Source: Anoxybacillus amylolyticus
GTDB lineage: Bacteria > Bacillota > Bacilli > Bacillales > Anoxybacillaceae
Reading direction: 5' to 3'
Length of the DNA stretch: 57,500 bases
Assembly: GCF_001634285.1 (NCBI RefSeq)
Contig: NZ_CP015438.1
Location: 37,501-95,000 of the forward strand
Numbering within the stretch: position 1 is the first letter of the stretch; each line of letters starts with the position of its first letter. The notes below the pieces were generated by a model that was not told where the DNA came from, ran no database searches, and saw only the letters and a program-made list of their open reading frames with translations. The position numbers were made by a program, and so were the translations under genes. This document shows, one piece after another, positions 32,773 to 41,712 of the stretch.

Positions 32773-35700
32773 TTATTCTTTGGTGACAGTTTCTTCTTCC
32801 TTTTCTGGAACGATGCCGACTGTCATCGCATCCGCTGGCTGCACATCGTCATCGTCATCGAAGTTTTCCATGCTAATTTCTTTATCGTCGCTTGAAAGAA
32901 TCGTAACATCCATTCCTAAACTTTGTAGTTCTTTAATCAATACTTTAAACGATTCTGGAACCCCTGGTTCTGGAACGTTTTCACCTTTGACAATTGCTTC
33001 GTATGTTTTCACCCGACCGACGACGTCATCCGATTTGACGGTTAAAATTTCTTGTAACGTATATGCTGCACCATATGCCTCAAGTGCCCATACCTCCATC
33101 TCTCCGAAGCGCTGACCGCCGAATTGTGCTTTCCCACCAAGCGGCTGTTGCGTCACGAGCGAGTACGGACCAGTCGAACGAGCGTGGAGCTTGTCGTCTA
33201 CCATGTGTGCTAGTTTAATCATATACATGATTCCAACAGATACACGGTTATCAAATGGTTCCCCTGTGCGCCCATCGTATAACACCGTTTTTGCATCGCG
33301 AGACATTCCGGCTTCTTCTAAAATTGCCCACACATCTTCTTCACGCGCACCATCGAATACCGGGGAAGCGACATGAAGACCAAGCTTCCTTGCTGCCATT
33401 CCAAGGTGCAACTCAAGCACTTGCCCGATGTTCATCCGCGACGGAACGCCTAATGGGTTTAACATGATATCGACTGGTGTGCCATCTGGCAAGAACGGCA
33501 TGTCTTCTTCCGGAAGGATTCTTGAGATAACCCCTTTATTTCCGTGGCGACCAGCCATTTTATCGCCCTCGGAAATTTTCCGCTTTTGCACAATGTATAC
33601 GCGCACAAGCTGATTCACGCCAGGAGGAAGTTCGTCTCCGTCTTCACGGTTAAATACTTTGACATCTAATACGATTCCACCGCCACCATGTGGTACACGA
33701 AGTGATGTGTCCCGTACTTCACGAGCTTTTTCTCCAAAGATAGCATGCAATAGACGTTCTTCTGCCGTTAACTCGGTGACGCCTTTTGGTGTCACTTTCC
33801 CGACAAGCAAGTCTCCGTCTTTTACTTCCGCTCCGATGCGCACAATTCCACGTTCATCTAAATTGCGGAGTGCATCTTCTCCGACGTTTGGAATATCACG
33901 TGTAATTTCCTCAGGACCAAGCTTCGTGTCGCGCGATTCTGATTCATATTCTTCAATATGGATAGACGTATATACGTCTTCTTTCACAAGCCGTTCGCTC
34001 ATAATAATCGCGTCTTCGTAGTTGTATCCGTCCCATGTCATGAAGGCAACAAGCACGTTGCGGCCAAGCGCCAACTCCCCTTTTTCCATCGATGGACCGT
34101 CAGCAAGAATTTCTCCTTTTTCGACGATATCCCCTTTTTGCACGATTGGGCGTTGGTTGTAGCATGTACCTTGGTTCGAACGAACAAACTTGAGCAGACG
34201 ATATTTATCTAAATCGCCTTTTATTTCTTTGCCGTCCACTTCAATGAGGCGACGTACCCAAATTTCTTTCGCTTCCACTCGCTCAACAATGCCGCGATGT
34301 TTACAAATAACAGCCGCCCCAGAATCTTTCGCCGACACATATTCCATTCCTGTTCCGACAATCGGCGCTTCCGGCTGCAAGAGCGGAACTGCTTGACGCT
34401 GCATGTTTGCTCCCATCAATGCACGGTTTGAGTCGTCATTTTCTAAGAACGGGATACACGCTGTCGCTGCAGAGACGACTTGCTTTGGTGATACGTCCAT
34501 ATAGTCGACACGGTCGCGCTTCACAACAATGTTTTCACCACGGAAACGTGCCACAATGTCTTCGTCTAAAAATGTGCCGTCTTCTGCAAGTCGCGCGTTT
34601 GCTTGAGCAACGACGTAATTGTCTTCTTCGTCGGCTGTTAAATAATCAATACGATCCGTTACTTTTCCTGTTTCTGGGTCAACACGGCGATACGGTGTTT
34701 CAATAAAACCGAATTTATTGACTTTTGCATATGTCGAAAGCGAGTTAATTAACCCGATGTTCGGACCTTCCGGCGTTTCGATTGGACACATGCGCCCGTA
34801 GTGAGAATAGTGAACGTCGCGAACTTCGAATCCAGCGCGTTCACGCGTCAAACCACCAGGTCCTAGTGCGGAAAGGCGACGTTTATGCGTTAACTCCGCA
34901 AGCGGGTTCGTTTGATCCATAAACTGCGAAAGCTGCGAGCTACCGAAAAATTCTTTAATTGCCGCAATAACTGGTCGAATATTAATTAATTGCTGCGGCG
35001 TAATCGTATTCGTATCTTGAATGGACATGCGCTCACGAACAACGCGTTCCATGCGCGATAGCCCAATTCGGAATTGGTTTTGCAACAACTCTCCGACAGA
35101 ACGAAGACGACGGTTGCCTAGATGGTCAATATCGTCTGTATCACCGACTCCGTGAAGGAGATTAAAGAAATAGCTAATGGATGCGATGATGTCACTTGGC
35201 GTAATATGTTTAACGTCTTCTGCAATGTATCCGTTGCCAATGACATGAATGACTTGCTCACCTTCGGGATCGTTCGGTGCATAAATTTTAATCGATTGTA
35301 GCGTAAATTCTTCGTCTACTACGCCACCAGCTTGTTTATACGTACGGAAGCCGATTCCGCTTTCTAAGTAAGGCAAAATGCGATCTAACGTCCGGCGGTC
35401 AATGACCGTTCCTTTTTCAGCAATAATTTCACCTGTTTCATGGTTGACAAGCGTCTCCGCGAGCCGTTGATTGAAAAGTCGATTTTTGATATGGAGTTTT
35501 TTGTTAATTTTATAGCGACCAACACTTGCTAAATCGTAGCGCTTCGGGTCGAAGAAACGGGAAATCAATAAACTTTTCGCGTTTTCTACTGTCGGCGGTT
35601 CACCTGGGCGCAACCGCTCATAAATTTCCAGCAACGCTTTTTCTGTACTTTCCGTGTTGTCTTTTTCAAGCGTGTTGCGAAGATATTCGTTCTCGCCAAT

Positions 35701-36330
35701 TAAATCAATGATTTCTTGGTCAGAGCCGAATCCAAGCGCACGTAAGAGAACGGTGACAGGCAATTTACGAGTACGATCAATGCGAACGTATACGACATCT
35801 TTCGCATCGGTTTCATACTCTAACCATGCGCCACGGTTTGGAATGACTGTCGCAGAAAATCCTCGTTTTCCGTTTTTGTCTACTTTTCCGCTGTAGTATA
35901 CGCTTGGGGAGCGGACAAGCTGCGAAGCGATGACACGTTCAGCACCATTAATAATGAACGTTCCCGTTTCCGTCATAAGAGGAAAATCCCCCATGAATAC
36001 ATCTTGTTCCTTCACTTCGCCTGTTTCTTTATTGATAAGGCGCACTTTCACGCGAAGCGGCGCTGCATATGTCACATCGCGTTCTTTCGATTCTTCTACC
36101 GAGTACTTCGGTTCCCCTAGACTATAATCAACAAATTCAAGGGAAAGATTTCCGGAAAAGTCTTCGATTGGAGAAATTTCTTTGAACATTTCTCTCAGAC
36201 CTTCATCAAGGAACCATTGATAAGAGGAGGTCTGAATTTCGATAAGGTTTGGTAACTCGAGTACTTCACTGATACGCGCGTAACTTCTTCGTTGGCGGTG
36301 TCGTCCATATTGAACTAGTTGACCTGTCAA
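32773..36330 (-). CDS. rpoB: RNA polymerase beta subunit
   Basis: Beta subunit, 1185 residues from the TTG at 36330 ([20 protein letters not shown]). GAGGGG lies eight bases upstream of that TTG, while the GTG three codons earlier overlaps it; B. subtilis rpoB also begins with TTG at this point, as I recall. The rifampicin pocket [20 protein letters not shown] then [11 protein letters not shown] is wild type. The C-terminus is acidic ([14 protein letters not shown]). A 200-base leader with hairpins precedes it. Confidence 0.98.
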   Translation of the reverse strand: MTGQLVQYGRHRQRRSYARISEVLELPNLIEIQTSSYQWFLDEGLREMFKEISPIEDFSGNLSLEFVDYSLGEPKYSVEESKERDVTYAAPLRVKVRLINKETGEVKEQDVFMGDFPLMTETGTFIINGAERVIASQLVRSPSVYYSGKVDKNGKRGFSATVIPNRGAWLEYETDAKDVVYVRIDRTRKLPVTVLLRALGFGSDQEIIDLIGENEYLRNTLEKDNTESTEKALLEIYERLRPGEPPTVENAKSLLISRFFDPKRYDLASVGRYKINKKLHIKNRLFNQRLAETLVNHETGEIIAEKGTVIDRRTLDRILPYLESGIGFRTYKQAGGVVDEEFTLQSIKIYAPNDPEGEQVIHVIGNGYIAEDVKHITPSDIIASISYFFNLLHGVGDTDDIDHLGNRRLRSVGELLQNQFRIGLSRMERVVRERMSIQDTNTITPQQLINIRPVIAAIKEFFGSSQLSQFMDQTNPLAELTHKRRLSALGPGGLTRERAGFEVRDVHYSHYGRMCPIETPEGPNIGLINSLSTYAKVNKFGFIETPYRRVDPETGKVTDRIDYLTADEEDNYVVAQANARLAEDGTFLDEDIVARFRGENIVVKRDRVDYMDVSPKQVVSAATACIPFLENDDSNRALMGANMQRQAVPLLQPEAPIVGTGMEYVSAKDSGAAVICKHRGIVERVEAKEIWVRRLIEVDGKEIKGDLDKYRLLKFVRSNQGTCYNQRPIVQKGDIVEKGEILADGPSMEKGELALGRNVLVAFMTWDGYNYEDAIIMSERLVKEDVYTSIHIEEYESESRDTKLGPEEITRDIPNVGEDALRNLDERGIVRIGAEVKDGDLLVGKVTPKGVTELTAEERLLHAIFGEKAREVRDTSLRVPHGGGGIVLDVKVFNREDGDELPPGVNQLVRVYIVQKRKISEGDKMAGRHGNKGVISRILPEEDMPFLPDGTPVDIMLNPLGVPSRMNIGQVLELHLGMAARKLGLHVASPVFDGAREEDVWAILEEAGMSRDAKTVLYDGRTGEPFDNRVSVGIMYMIKLAHMVDDKLHARSTGPYSLVTQQPLGGKAQFGGQRFGEMEVWALEAYGAAYTLQEILTVKSDDVVGRVKTYEAIVKGENVPEPGVPESFKVLIKELQSLGMDVTILSSDDKEISMENFDDDDDVQPADAMTVGIVPEKEEETVTKE

Positions 36331-36369
36331 CTGATTCACCCCTCAAATTCAAGCATTAATGAAAATAGC

Positions 36370-36401
36370 AGGCAACTTTTCTACACAAGAAATATTTGCC
36401 T
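36370..36401 (-). promoter_or_regulatory. Second hairpin in the rpoB leader
   Basis: AGGCAA (36370-36375) pairs with TTGCCT (36396-36401), with inner TTTCT/AGAAA pairs. It lies 40 bases before the rpoB start, downstream of the terminator-like hairpin at 36426-36445. Confidence 0.5.
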
Positions 36402-36425
36402 TACTATCAGAGACAAAAGAAAAAT

Positions 36426-36445
36426 GGTTTCTATATAAGAAAACC
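36426..36445 (-). terminator. Terminator-like hairpin in the rpoB leader
   Basis: On the minus strand GGTTTTCT and AGAAACC pair (one bulged T) around TATAT, followed by ATTTTTCTTTTG. It lies about 95 bases downstream of the rpoB promoter, where it could act as an attenuator, or end transcripts read through from ybxB. Confidence 0.5.
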
Positions 36446-36541
36446 ACATTTTCACCTATTTATTGATTTTATAATTTTTCCCAACGAAAATAAAATTATA
36501 CATACAATCACCGAATAAGGTTACATATTTGGCATTTTATA

Positions 36542-36570
36542 ATGCTACCATAGGTAAAAAAAACTGTCAA
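36542..36570 (-). promoter_or_regulatory. Sigma-A promoter of rpoB-rpoC
   Basis: On the minus strand TTGACA (36565-36570) overlapping the ybxB stop, 17-bp T-rich spacer, TAGCAT (36542-36547). Confidence 0.6.
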
Positions 36571-37172
36571 TCTTTTTTTGCCTTTATGATATAATATCCT
36601 TTTTTCTTTGTGACCACTTCTACGTGACGAAATAATGTTTGTAGCTTCTCGAGTGCAGACGGTGCACCTTGCTTCTTCTGAATGACAACCCACAGTTCTC
36701 CTTTCGGAAGAAGGTGCTTCGTGCTTTGTTCAAAAATGGCGTGAACAATCTTTTTTCCTGCGCGGATTGGCGGATTTGTTAAAATTGACGCAAACGTCTT
36801 CTCTCCAACGTTGGCAAACAAATCACTCTGATAAACAACTGCGTTATGAAGGTGATTGATTTGCTTATTTTTGTTTGCCAGTTCAATTGCCCGCTCGTTA
36901 ATATCAATCATTTCTACCCGACGGGTTGGAAACGACTTTGCGAGAGCCAATCCGATCGGTCCGTAACCACAACCAACATCTAAAATAGACCCATCGATTG
37001 CTGGTTCTGCAAATGTTTCAATTAGTAACCGCGAACCAAAATCGACTTCTCGCTTAGAAAAAACACCGCTATCTGTTGTAAATGTCAACTCATTCCCACG
37101 CAACGTAAAATTCCACGTCTGTATGTGGTGTGAAGAAGAAGGGGTTTTTGAATAATAATGTTCCAACGACAT
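36567..37172 (-). CDS. ybxB: YbxB, class I SAM-dependent methyltransferase (RsmC-like)
   Basis: Predicted 16S rRNA guanine-N2 methyltransferase by resemblance to RsmC; the target is inferred. The SAM pocket ILDVGCGYGPIGLALA, the acidic MIDINERAIELA and the catalytic NPPIRAGKK (N-P-P motif) are all present. About 201 residues. The start is uncertain: ATG at 37172 (MSLEHYYSK) lies right behind AAAGGTG, and a TTG at 37166 would be better spaced. It is downstream of the rplL terminator, the same place as in B. subtilis. Confidence 0.9.
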   Translation of the reverse strand: MSLEHYYSKTPSSSHHIQTWNFTLRGNELTFTTDSGVFSKREVDFGSRLLIETFAEPAIDGSILDVGCGYGPIGLALAKSFPTRRVEMIDINERAIELANKNKQINHLHNAVVYQSDLFANVGEKTFASILTNPPIRAGKKIVHAIFEQSTKHLLPKGELWVVIQKKQGAPSALEKLQTLFRHVEVVTKKKGYYIIKAKKD

Positions 37173-37219
37173 CACCTTTTTCTTATTTTCTTTTATCATT
37201 CCCTCTTTTTTATCATAGC

Positions 37220-37250
37220 AAAAAAGCTCGCTAATGATAGCGAGCTTTTT
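37220..37250 (-). terminator. Terminator after rplL
   Basis: GCTCGCTA/TAGCGAGC (37226-37233 and 37238-37245) around ATGA, with A and T tracts on both sides. It lies 15 bases beyond the rplL stop; the flanking tracts extend the stem. Confidence 0.9.
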
Positions 37251-37265
37251 TTCGTTTAGACAAGA

Positions 37266-37631
37266 TTACTTCACTTCTACAACAGCGCCAGCTTCTTCAA
37301 GTTTCGCTTTGATTTCTTCTGCTTCTTCTTTAGAGATGCCTTCTTTAACTGGCTTTGGAGTGTTGTCTACTAAGTCTTTTGCTTCTTTTAAGCCAAGACC
37401 CGTAAGTTCGCGCACAACTTTGATAACTTTGATTTTTTGTGCGCCGCCATCTTTAAGGATAACGTCGAACTCTGTTTTCTCTTCAGCAACTTCACCAGCA
37501 GCTGCACCGCCAGCAACTACTACAGGAGCAGCAGCAGTTACTCCGAACTCTTCTTCAATTGCTTTTACTAAGTCGTTTAGTTCTAAAACAGTCATATTTT
37601 TAACCGCTTCAATGATTTGTTCTTTAGTCAT
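37266..37631 (-). CDS. rplL: 50S ribosomal protein L7/L12
   Basis: Stalk protein that recruits translation GTPases. N-terminal dimer domain ([20 protein letters not shown]), Ala/Gly-rich hinge ([19 protein letters not shown]) and C-terminal domain with [20 protein letters not shown]. 121 residues. SD AGGGAGG lies before the ATG at 37631. Confidence 0.99.
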   Translation of the reverse strand: MTKEQIIEAVKNMTVLELNDLVKAIEEEFGVTAAAPVVVAGGAAAGEVAEEKTEFDVILKDGGAQKIKVIKVVRELTGLGLKEAKDLVDNTPKPVKEGISKEEAEEIKAKLEEAGAVVEVK

Positions 37632-37675
37632 TGTAATATTCCTCCCTTAATCGTAATTATTAAAATCCAGAAACT

Positions 37676-38176
37676 TTATGCACCTTGTCCTTCTTTCTGC
37701 TCAGCAACTGCTTTTGTAACAAGCGCGAAGTTGCGGATTGGTGCTTGAAGAACACTAAGCAACATAGAAAGCAATCCTTCGCGAGAAGGAAGGTTTGCAA
37801 GTGCTTTAACTTCCTCTACTGTCGCAACATTTCCTTCGATGACACCTGCTTTAATCTCTAATGCTTCGTGCTTTTTCGCGAAGTCATTTAGAATTTTCGC
37901 AGGGGCAACAACGTCATCGTTGCTGAACGCGATCGCATTCGGACCTGTAAGCACTTCATCTAATCCTTCTAATCCAACTTCCGCAAGCGCACGGCGAGTT
38001 AGCGTGTTTTTGTACACTTTGAACTCGATGCCTGCTTCACGAAGCTGCTTACGAAGCTCCGTTACTTCCGCTACGTTTAGACCGCGATAGTCGACGATAA
38101 TCGTTGATTTACTCGCGCGGAATTTGTCAGCGATTTCCGCTACTACTTGCTTTTTGAGTTCGATTGCGCTGCTCAT
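37676..38176 (-). CDS. rplJ: 50S ribosomal protein L10
   Basis: Stalk base protein that binds L12 dimers. [20 protein letters not shown] and [20 protein letters not shown] are diagnostic; the C-terminal helix ([20 protein letters not shown]) carries the L12 sites. 166 residues. In many bacteria the L10-L12 complex represses its own mRNA through the leader seen upstream. Confidence 0.99.
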   Translation of the reverse strand: MSSAIELKKQVVAEIADKFRASKSTIIVDYRGLNVAEVTELRKQLREAGIEFKVYKNTLTRRALAEVGLEGLDEVLTGPNAIAFSNDDVVAPAKILNDFAKKHEALEIKAGVIEGNVATVEEVKALANLPSREGLLSMLLSVLQAPIRNFALVTKAVAEQKEGQGA

Positions 38177-38216
38177 CCTTACACCTCCTGTAGATAAATC
38201 CGAACCACTTATACCG

Positions 38217-38340
38217 CAAAAACCTCCATGTCTACGTAGACATGGAGGTGCCTTAAAAGTGCTTAATACAGCACTTTTTCTATGTCAGGAACACCTCGGT
38301 AGGAAATTAAGCTCTATTGGAGCACCTACTGTCTACGGTA
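38217..38340 (-). ncRNA. L10 leader: autoregulatory RNA with terminator
   Basis: Reading the minus strand: a GTAGG...CCTAC helix with inner GCTC/GAGC, a second hairpin AAAAGTGCT/AGCACTTTT, then a perfect 14-bp stem (38222-38235 with 38236-38249) followed by TTTTTGCGG. This layout, and its place between a promoter and rplJ, match the Firmicutes L10 leader. The 5' CGTAGAC (38331-38337) is complementary to GTCTACG in the terminator, giving a possible competing pairing. Confidence 0.75.
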
Positions 38341-38370
38341 CAAATGATATTCGTTTTTCAAACAATGTAT

Positions 38371-38399
38371 ATCATACTAAACCGTATCTAAAAAGTCAA
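38371..38399 (-). promoter_or_regulatory. Sigma-A promoter of rplJ-rplL
   Basis: On the minus strand TTGACT (38394-38399), 17 bp, TATGAT (38371-38376), just after the rplA stop and upstream of the L10 leader. Confidence 0.7.
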
Positions 38400-38403
38400 C
38401 CGT

Positions 38404-39105
38404 TTATCTTGCTACAGCAAACGTAGAAGGATCGACTTTAATTCCAGGTCCCATTGTCGAAGTAACCGTTACGTTTTTCACATACGTACCTTTCGCTGCA
38501 GCTGGTTTTACTTTTAAGATTGTTTCGTAAATAGTTGTAAAGTTATCAACAAGCTTTTCGCTGTCAAACGAAATTTTTCCGATCGGAACGTGAATGTTAC
38601 CTGATTTATCTACACGATATTCTACTTTACCAGCTTTAATTTCTTTTACTGCTTTTGCTACATCAAACGTAACTGTACCAGTTTTTGGGTTTGGCATTAA
38701 TCCTTTAGGTCCTAAAATACGTCCTAATTTACCAACTTCCCCCATCATGTCTGGAGTAGCAACGATTACGTCAAAGTCAAACCAACCTTGTTGGATTTTG
38801 TTGATATAATCTGTATCGCCAACGTAATCAGCGCCTGCAGCTTCAGCTTCTTTCGCTTTTTCACCTTTCGCAAACACAAGCACACGCTGCACTTTACCAG
38901 TACCATGTGGCAATACAACCGCCCCGCGGATTTGTTGGTCTGCTTTCTTCGGATCAACCCCTAGACGGAATGCCACTTCTACCGTTGCATCAAACTTTGC
39001 AATGCTTGTTTTTTTTACAAGTTCAATTGCTTCTGTTACAGAGTACGCTTTAAAGCGGTCTACTAGCTTCGCCGCTTCCACATATTTTTTTCCTCTTTTA
39101 GCCAT
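38404..39105 (-). CDS. rplA: 50S ribosomal protein L1
   Basis: L1 stalk protein that moves with E-site tRNA and, in other bacteria, represses its own operon. [20 protein letters not shown] at the start; [20 protein letters not shown] is the signature; it ends [16 protein letters not shown] and SS-free VAR. 233 residues. The leader region upstream carries a motif resembling the L1 site in 23S rRNA. Confidence 0.98.
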   Translation of the reverse strand: MAKRGKKYVEAAKLVDRFKAYSVTEAIELVKKTSIAKFDATVEVAFRLGVDPKKADQQIRGAVVLPHGTGKVQRVLVFAKGEKAKEAEAAGADYVGDTDYINKIQQGWFDFDVIVATPDMMGEVGKLGRILGPKGLMPNPKTGTVTFDVAKAVKEIKAGKVEYRVDKSGNIHVPIGKISFDSEKLVDNFTTIYETILKVKPAAAKGTYVKNVTVTSTMGPGIKVDPSTFAVAR

Positions 39106-39141
39106 TTAAATTTCCTCCTTATTGTGGTTTTAGCGGAATAA

Positions 39142-39194
39142 CCTCCCACGAATAAAGGTTGCGAAAAGGAATGAATCCTTGTAGTCGCAACCTT
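39142..39194 (-). promoter_or_regulatory. Putative L1-binding mRNA element between rplK and rplA
   Basis: On the minus strand a stem AAGGTTGCGA/TCGCAACCTT (39185-39194 with 39155-39164) with an inner AAGGA/TTCCTT hairpin is followed by TTATTC and GTGGGAGG (39142-39149). GTGGGAGG is also found in the 23S rRNA L1 site (E. coli sequence remembered as GGUGGGAGGCU). A similar element precedes rplK. Confidence 0.5.
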
Positions 39195-39215
39195 CCCTAG
39201 CCAGCCTATGCTCCA

Positions 39216-39641
39216 TTAGTCTTCGATAACAATGCCCATGCTGCGGGCTGTACCTTCAACCATGCGCATTGCAGCTTCAATGCTCGCTGCATTTAAGTCT
39301 GGCATTTTCGTCTCAGCAATCTCACGCACTTTGTCGCGCTTGATTGTCGCTACTTTATTACGGTTTGGTTCGCCGGAACCTGACTCGATACCAGCTGCTT
39401 TTTTAAGTAATACAGCAGCAGGTGGAGTTTTCGTAATGAATGTAAATGAACGGTCCTCGTATACCGTAATTTCAACAGGAATAATCAAACCTGCTTGGTC
39501 AGCTGTACGAGCATTGAATTCTTTACAGAATCCCATGATGTTAACACCAGCTTGACCTAACGCTGGACCAACTGGTGGTGCCGGGTTCGCTTTACCTGCA
39601 GGGATTTGTAGCTTCACGACTTTGATTACTTTTTTAGCCAC
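39216..39641 (-). CDS. rplK: 50S ribosomal protein L11
   Basis: GTPase-centre protein and thiostrepton target. The start is the GTG at 39641 (read as [20 protein letters not shown]), with AAGGAGGTGTGTCTC upstream; this gives 141 residues, the family length. [20 protein letters not shown] is diagnostic. The frame upstream is not conserved. It is co-transcribed with rplA, from which it is separated by 110 bases holding a structured element. Confidence 0.98.
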   Translation of the reverse strand: MAKKVIKVVKLQIPAGKANPAPPVGPALGQAGVNIMGFCKEFNARTADQAGLIIPVEITVYEDRSFTFITKTPPAAVLLKKAAGIESGSGEPNRNKVATIKRDKVREIAETKMPDLNAASIEAAMRMVEGTARSMGIVIED

Positions 39642-39685
39642 GAGACACACCTCCTTAAGTCCGTGATGTGGTATTAGGGATGTTC

Positions 39686-39722
39686 CCTCCCACTCGATTA
39701 GGTTACGAAAAAGGGCGTAACC
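39686..39722 (-). promoter_or_regulatory. Putative L1-binding mRNA element in the rplK leader
   Basis: On the minus strand GGTTACG/CGTAACC (39716-39722 with 39701-39707) forms a 7-bp stem, followed by TAATCGA and GTGGGAGG (39686-39693). The order stem, AT-rich link, GTGGGAGG is the same as in the rplK-rplA gap. The rest of the 287-base rplK leader holds a second hairpin (39731-39752) and the promoter. Confidence 0.55.
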
Positions 39723-39888
39723 TCCCTTTTCTCCTATTTTCTTAGATAGGAGAACGATTCTCTATTCCGAAAGCTCCCTTATGGCAATAAGACATAAGTT
39801 CATTGCTACACGAATAGAAAACTGTATTTATCGATTTATAAACGGTTAAATGTTATCAGCCTCTATCACGAGGTATACTGACTATAAA

Positions 39889-39917
39889 ATAGTATCACTT
39901 TTCCTTTTTTATTGCAA
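39889..39917 (-). promoter_or_regulatory. Sigma-A promoter of rplK-rplA
   Basis: On the minus strand TTGCAA (39912-39917), 17 bp, TACTAT (39889-39894), directly after the nusG stop. Confidence 0.65.
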
Positions 39918-39928
39918 GTTATTTCATC

Positions 39929-40462
39929 TTAGATTTTTTCGATTTGAGAAAAATCTAACTCTACCGGCGTTTCACGCCCAAACATATTGACGCGAACTTT
40001 TACTTTTCGTTTATCTAAATCAAACTCTTCAATCGTGCCAGCGAAGTTTGCGAACGGACCTTCTTTTACGCGAACGGTTTCTCTTAACTCATAATCAAAG
40101 TCTACCTCGGTAAGCGACATCCCCATCCGTTTCAAAATGGTGTGTACTTCTTCTTCAAGAAGCGGTGTCGGTTTTGAGCCTGCCCCACTGGAGCCGACAA
40201 ATCCTGTAACTCCTGGAGTATTTCGTACGACATACCAAGAGTCGTCTGTCATAATCATTTCCACTAATACATATCCAGGGAATACTTTTCGCTTCATTAC
40301 TTTTTTCTTTCCGTTTTTCATATCTGTTTCTTCTTCTTCTGGAACAACAACGCGAAAAATTTTATCTTGCATTCCCATCGATTCGACGCGCTTTTCTAAA
40401 TTGGCTTTTACTTTATTTTCATAACCTGAATACGTATGAATGACATACCAGTTTTTCTCCAT
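39929..40462 (-). CDS. nusG: Transcription antitermination/pausing factor NusG
   Basis: Binds RNA polymerase to control pausing and, in B. subtilis, favours certain intrinsic terminators. The start is the ATG at 40462 (MEKNWYVIHTYSGYENKVKA), giving 177 residues. The NGN domain has KVFPGYVLVEMIMTDDSWYV and the C-terminal KOW domain VRVKEGPFANFAGTIEEFD. The SD (GGGAGGGAA) is 20 bases upstream, separated from the ATG by a small hairpin. An intrinsic terminator lies between secE and nusG. Confidence 0.97.
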   Translation of the reverse strand: MEKNWYVIHTYSGYENKVKANLEKRVESMGMQDKIFRVVVPEEEETDMKNGKKKVMKRKVFPGYVLVEMIMTDDSWYVVRNTPGVTGFVGSSGAGSKPTPLLEEEVHTILKRMGMSLTEVDFDYELRETVRVKEGPFANFAGTIEEFDLDKRKVKVRVNMFGRETPVELDFSQIEKI

Positions 40463-40468
40463 TGGCTG

Positions 40469-40482
40469 GGACGTAAACGTCC
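40469..40482 (-). promoter_or_regulatory. Hairpin inserted between nusG Shine-Dalgarno and start codon
   Basis: On the minus strand: GGGAGGGAA, then GGACGTTTACGTCC (5-bp stem, TTTA loop), then CAGCCA and ATG. Linear spacing is about 23 bases, too long. Removing the hairpin gives about 9, the optimal distance. No other SD fits this start. Confidence 0.65.
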
Positions 40483-40517
40483 TTCCCTCCCTAGAAACCA
40501 TTTTATAAACAAAACAA

Positions 40518-40535
40518 AAACCCGTTTCCGGGCTT
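40518..40535 (-). terminator. Intrinsic terminator between secE and nusG
   Basis: On the minus strand AAGCCCG-GAAA-CGGGTTT: a 7-bp stem (one G-U) with a GNRA-type loop, followed by TTGTTTTGTTT. It sits 48 bases past the secE stop and 56 bases before the nusG ATG. I see no promoter between it and nusG. Confidence 0.8.
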
Positions 40536-40582
40536 TCATTGTCTACCTTATTATCTTCCATTATACCATACGAAAACGATTG

Positions 40583-40765
40583 TTATTCAAGCACAAAACG
40601 AATTAAAGATGAAATTCCTAAATCAACAACAGCGAAAAAGACGGTCATAAATGCGACGGTAGCCAAAACAGTGAGCGTATAGTTCACTAGTTCTTTTCGC
40701 TTCGGCCAACTGACCCGCTTCATTTCGCGCGCGACTTCGTGGAAAAATTTTACGACTCGTTGCAT
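40583..40765 (-). CDS. secE: SecE preprotein translocase subunit
   Basis: Short single-membrane-span SecE that clamps SecY. MQRVVKFFHEVAREMKRVSW starts at the ATG at 40765 with GGAGGTTACTATC upstream. The conserved amphipathic helix (WPKRKELVNYTLTV) leads into LATVAFMTVFFAVVDLGISS. 60 residues, the Bacillus length. It lies 47 bases after rpmG. Confidence 0.96.
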   Translation of the reverse strand: MQRVVKFFHEVAREMKRVSWPKRKELVNYTLTVLATVAFMTVFFAVVDLGISSLIRFVLE

Positions 40766-40811
40766 GATAGTAACCTCCAACTACTTCGAGCTGCCTATGC
40801 TTGTCCCGATT

Positions 40812-40961
40812 TCATTTCGTTTCACGGTGGACTGTATGGGTATTACATACTTTGCAAAACTTCTTCATCTCTAATCGTTCTTGCATACCCATCACATTTT
40901 TCATTGTCGAATAGTTTCGGCTATTGCATTGACTACAAGCTAGGATGACTTTTTTACGCAT
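40812..40961 (-). CDS. rpmG: 50S ribosomal protein L33 (paralogue next to secE)
   Basis: A 49-residue gene read from the minus strand: [20 protein letters not shown], then [20 protein letters not shown] and THTVHRETK. Four Cys (CSQC and CKVC) form a zinc ribbon, so it is the zinc-binding type. In B. subtilis 168 the copy at this place is, as I recall, a frameshifted pseudogene; here it is intact. The ATG at 40961 has GGTGGGG upstream, and a promoter lies just behind it. Confidence 0.93.
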   Translation of the reverse strand: MRKKVILACSQCNSRNYSTMKNVMGMQERLEMKKFCKVCNTHTVHRETK

Positions 40962-40994
40962 CGCTGCCCCACCGTTCTACAAGATGTCCATAAA

Positions 40995-41023
40995 AATTTA
41001 TCACACCAATATTTTGCTGTCAA
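40995..41023 (-). promoter_or_regulatory. Sigma-A promoter of rpmG-secE(-nusG)
   Basis: On the minus strand TTGACA (41018-41023), 17 bp, TAAATT (40995-41000), just downstream of the sigH stop. Confidence 0.65.
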
Positions 41024-41027
41024 TACA

Positions 41028-41678
41028 TTACAAACTAATCTCTCGAAGTTCTAAATACTTTTCTAACTTCCTCTTTACCCGCTGCAAAGCGTTATCGATT
41101 GATTTTACGTGACGGTTGAGCTCTTCCGAAATTTCTTGGTATGACCGACCGTCTAAATATAGCACAAGAACTTTTCGTTCTAAATCGCTTAATAGCTCAG
41201 CCATTTTTACTTCGATATCATCGACTTCTTCGCGATTAATAATGAGTTCTTCTGGGTCTGTTGGTTTCGCCCCTGAGAGGACATCCATCAATGTCCGATC
41301 AGACTCTTCATCATAGATAGGTTTGTCAAGGGAAACGTAGGAATTGAGCGGAATGTGTTTTTGTCGCGTTGCTGTTTTGATCGCGGTGATCATTTGCCGC
41401 GTAATGCACAACTCGGCAAACGCCTTAAACGACGTTAGCTTGTCCTCTTTAAAATCGCGAATCGCCTTATACAGCCCAATCATTCCTTCTTGGACGATAT
41501 CTTCGCGGTCTGCGCCTACTAAAAAATAAGAACGCGCTTTCGCTCGCACGAAGTTTTGATACTTATGAATTAAAAAATCAAGCGCATCGCTGTCTCCTTG
41601 ATGAACGCGTTCTACCAATTCTTCGTCTTCCAATCGCTCTAACTGTCTGTCGTGCTCACTTTTGAAGCCTTCGCCCAC
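41028..41678 (-). CDS. sigH: RNA polymerase sigma factor SigH (Spo0H)
   Basis: Sigma-70 family factor for the transition to stationary phase and early sporulation. Region 2 has LIHKYQNFVRAKARSYFLVG and DREDIVQEGMIGLYKAIRDF; region 4 has LSDLERKVLVLYLDGRSYQE and the helix-turn-helix EISEELNRHVKSIDNALQRV. I place the start at the GTG at 41678 (VGEGFKSEHDRQ), six bases after GGGGG; the hydrophobic extension further upstream is not part of SigH. 216 residues. Confidence 0.96.
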   Translation of the reverse strand: MGEGFKSEHDRQLERLEDEELVERVHQGDSDALDFLIHKYQNFVRAKARSYFLVGADREDIVQEGMIGLYKAIRDFKEDKLTSFKAFAELCITRQMITAIKTATRQKHIPLNSYVSLDKPIYDEESDRTLMDVLSGAKPTDPEELIINREEVDDIEVKMAELLSDLERKVLVLYLDGRSYQEISEELNRHVKSIDNALQRVKRKLEKYLELREISL

Positions 41679-41712
41679 GCCGATCCCCCCGACCGCACAA
41701 ATCACTAAGATT

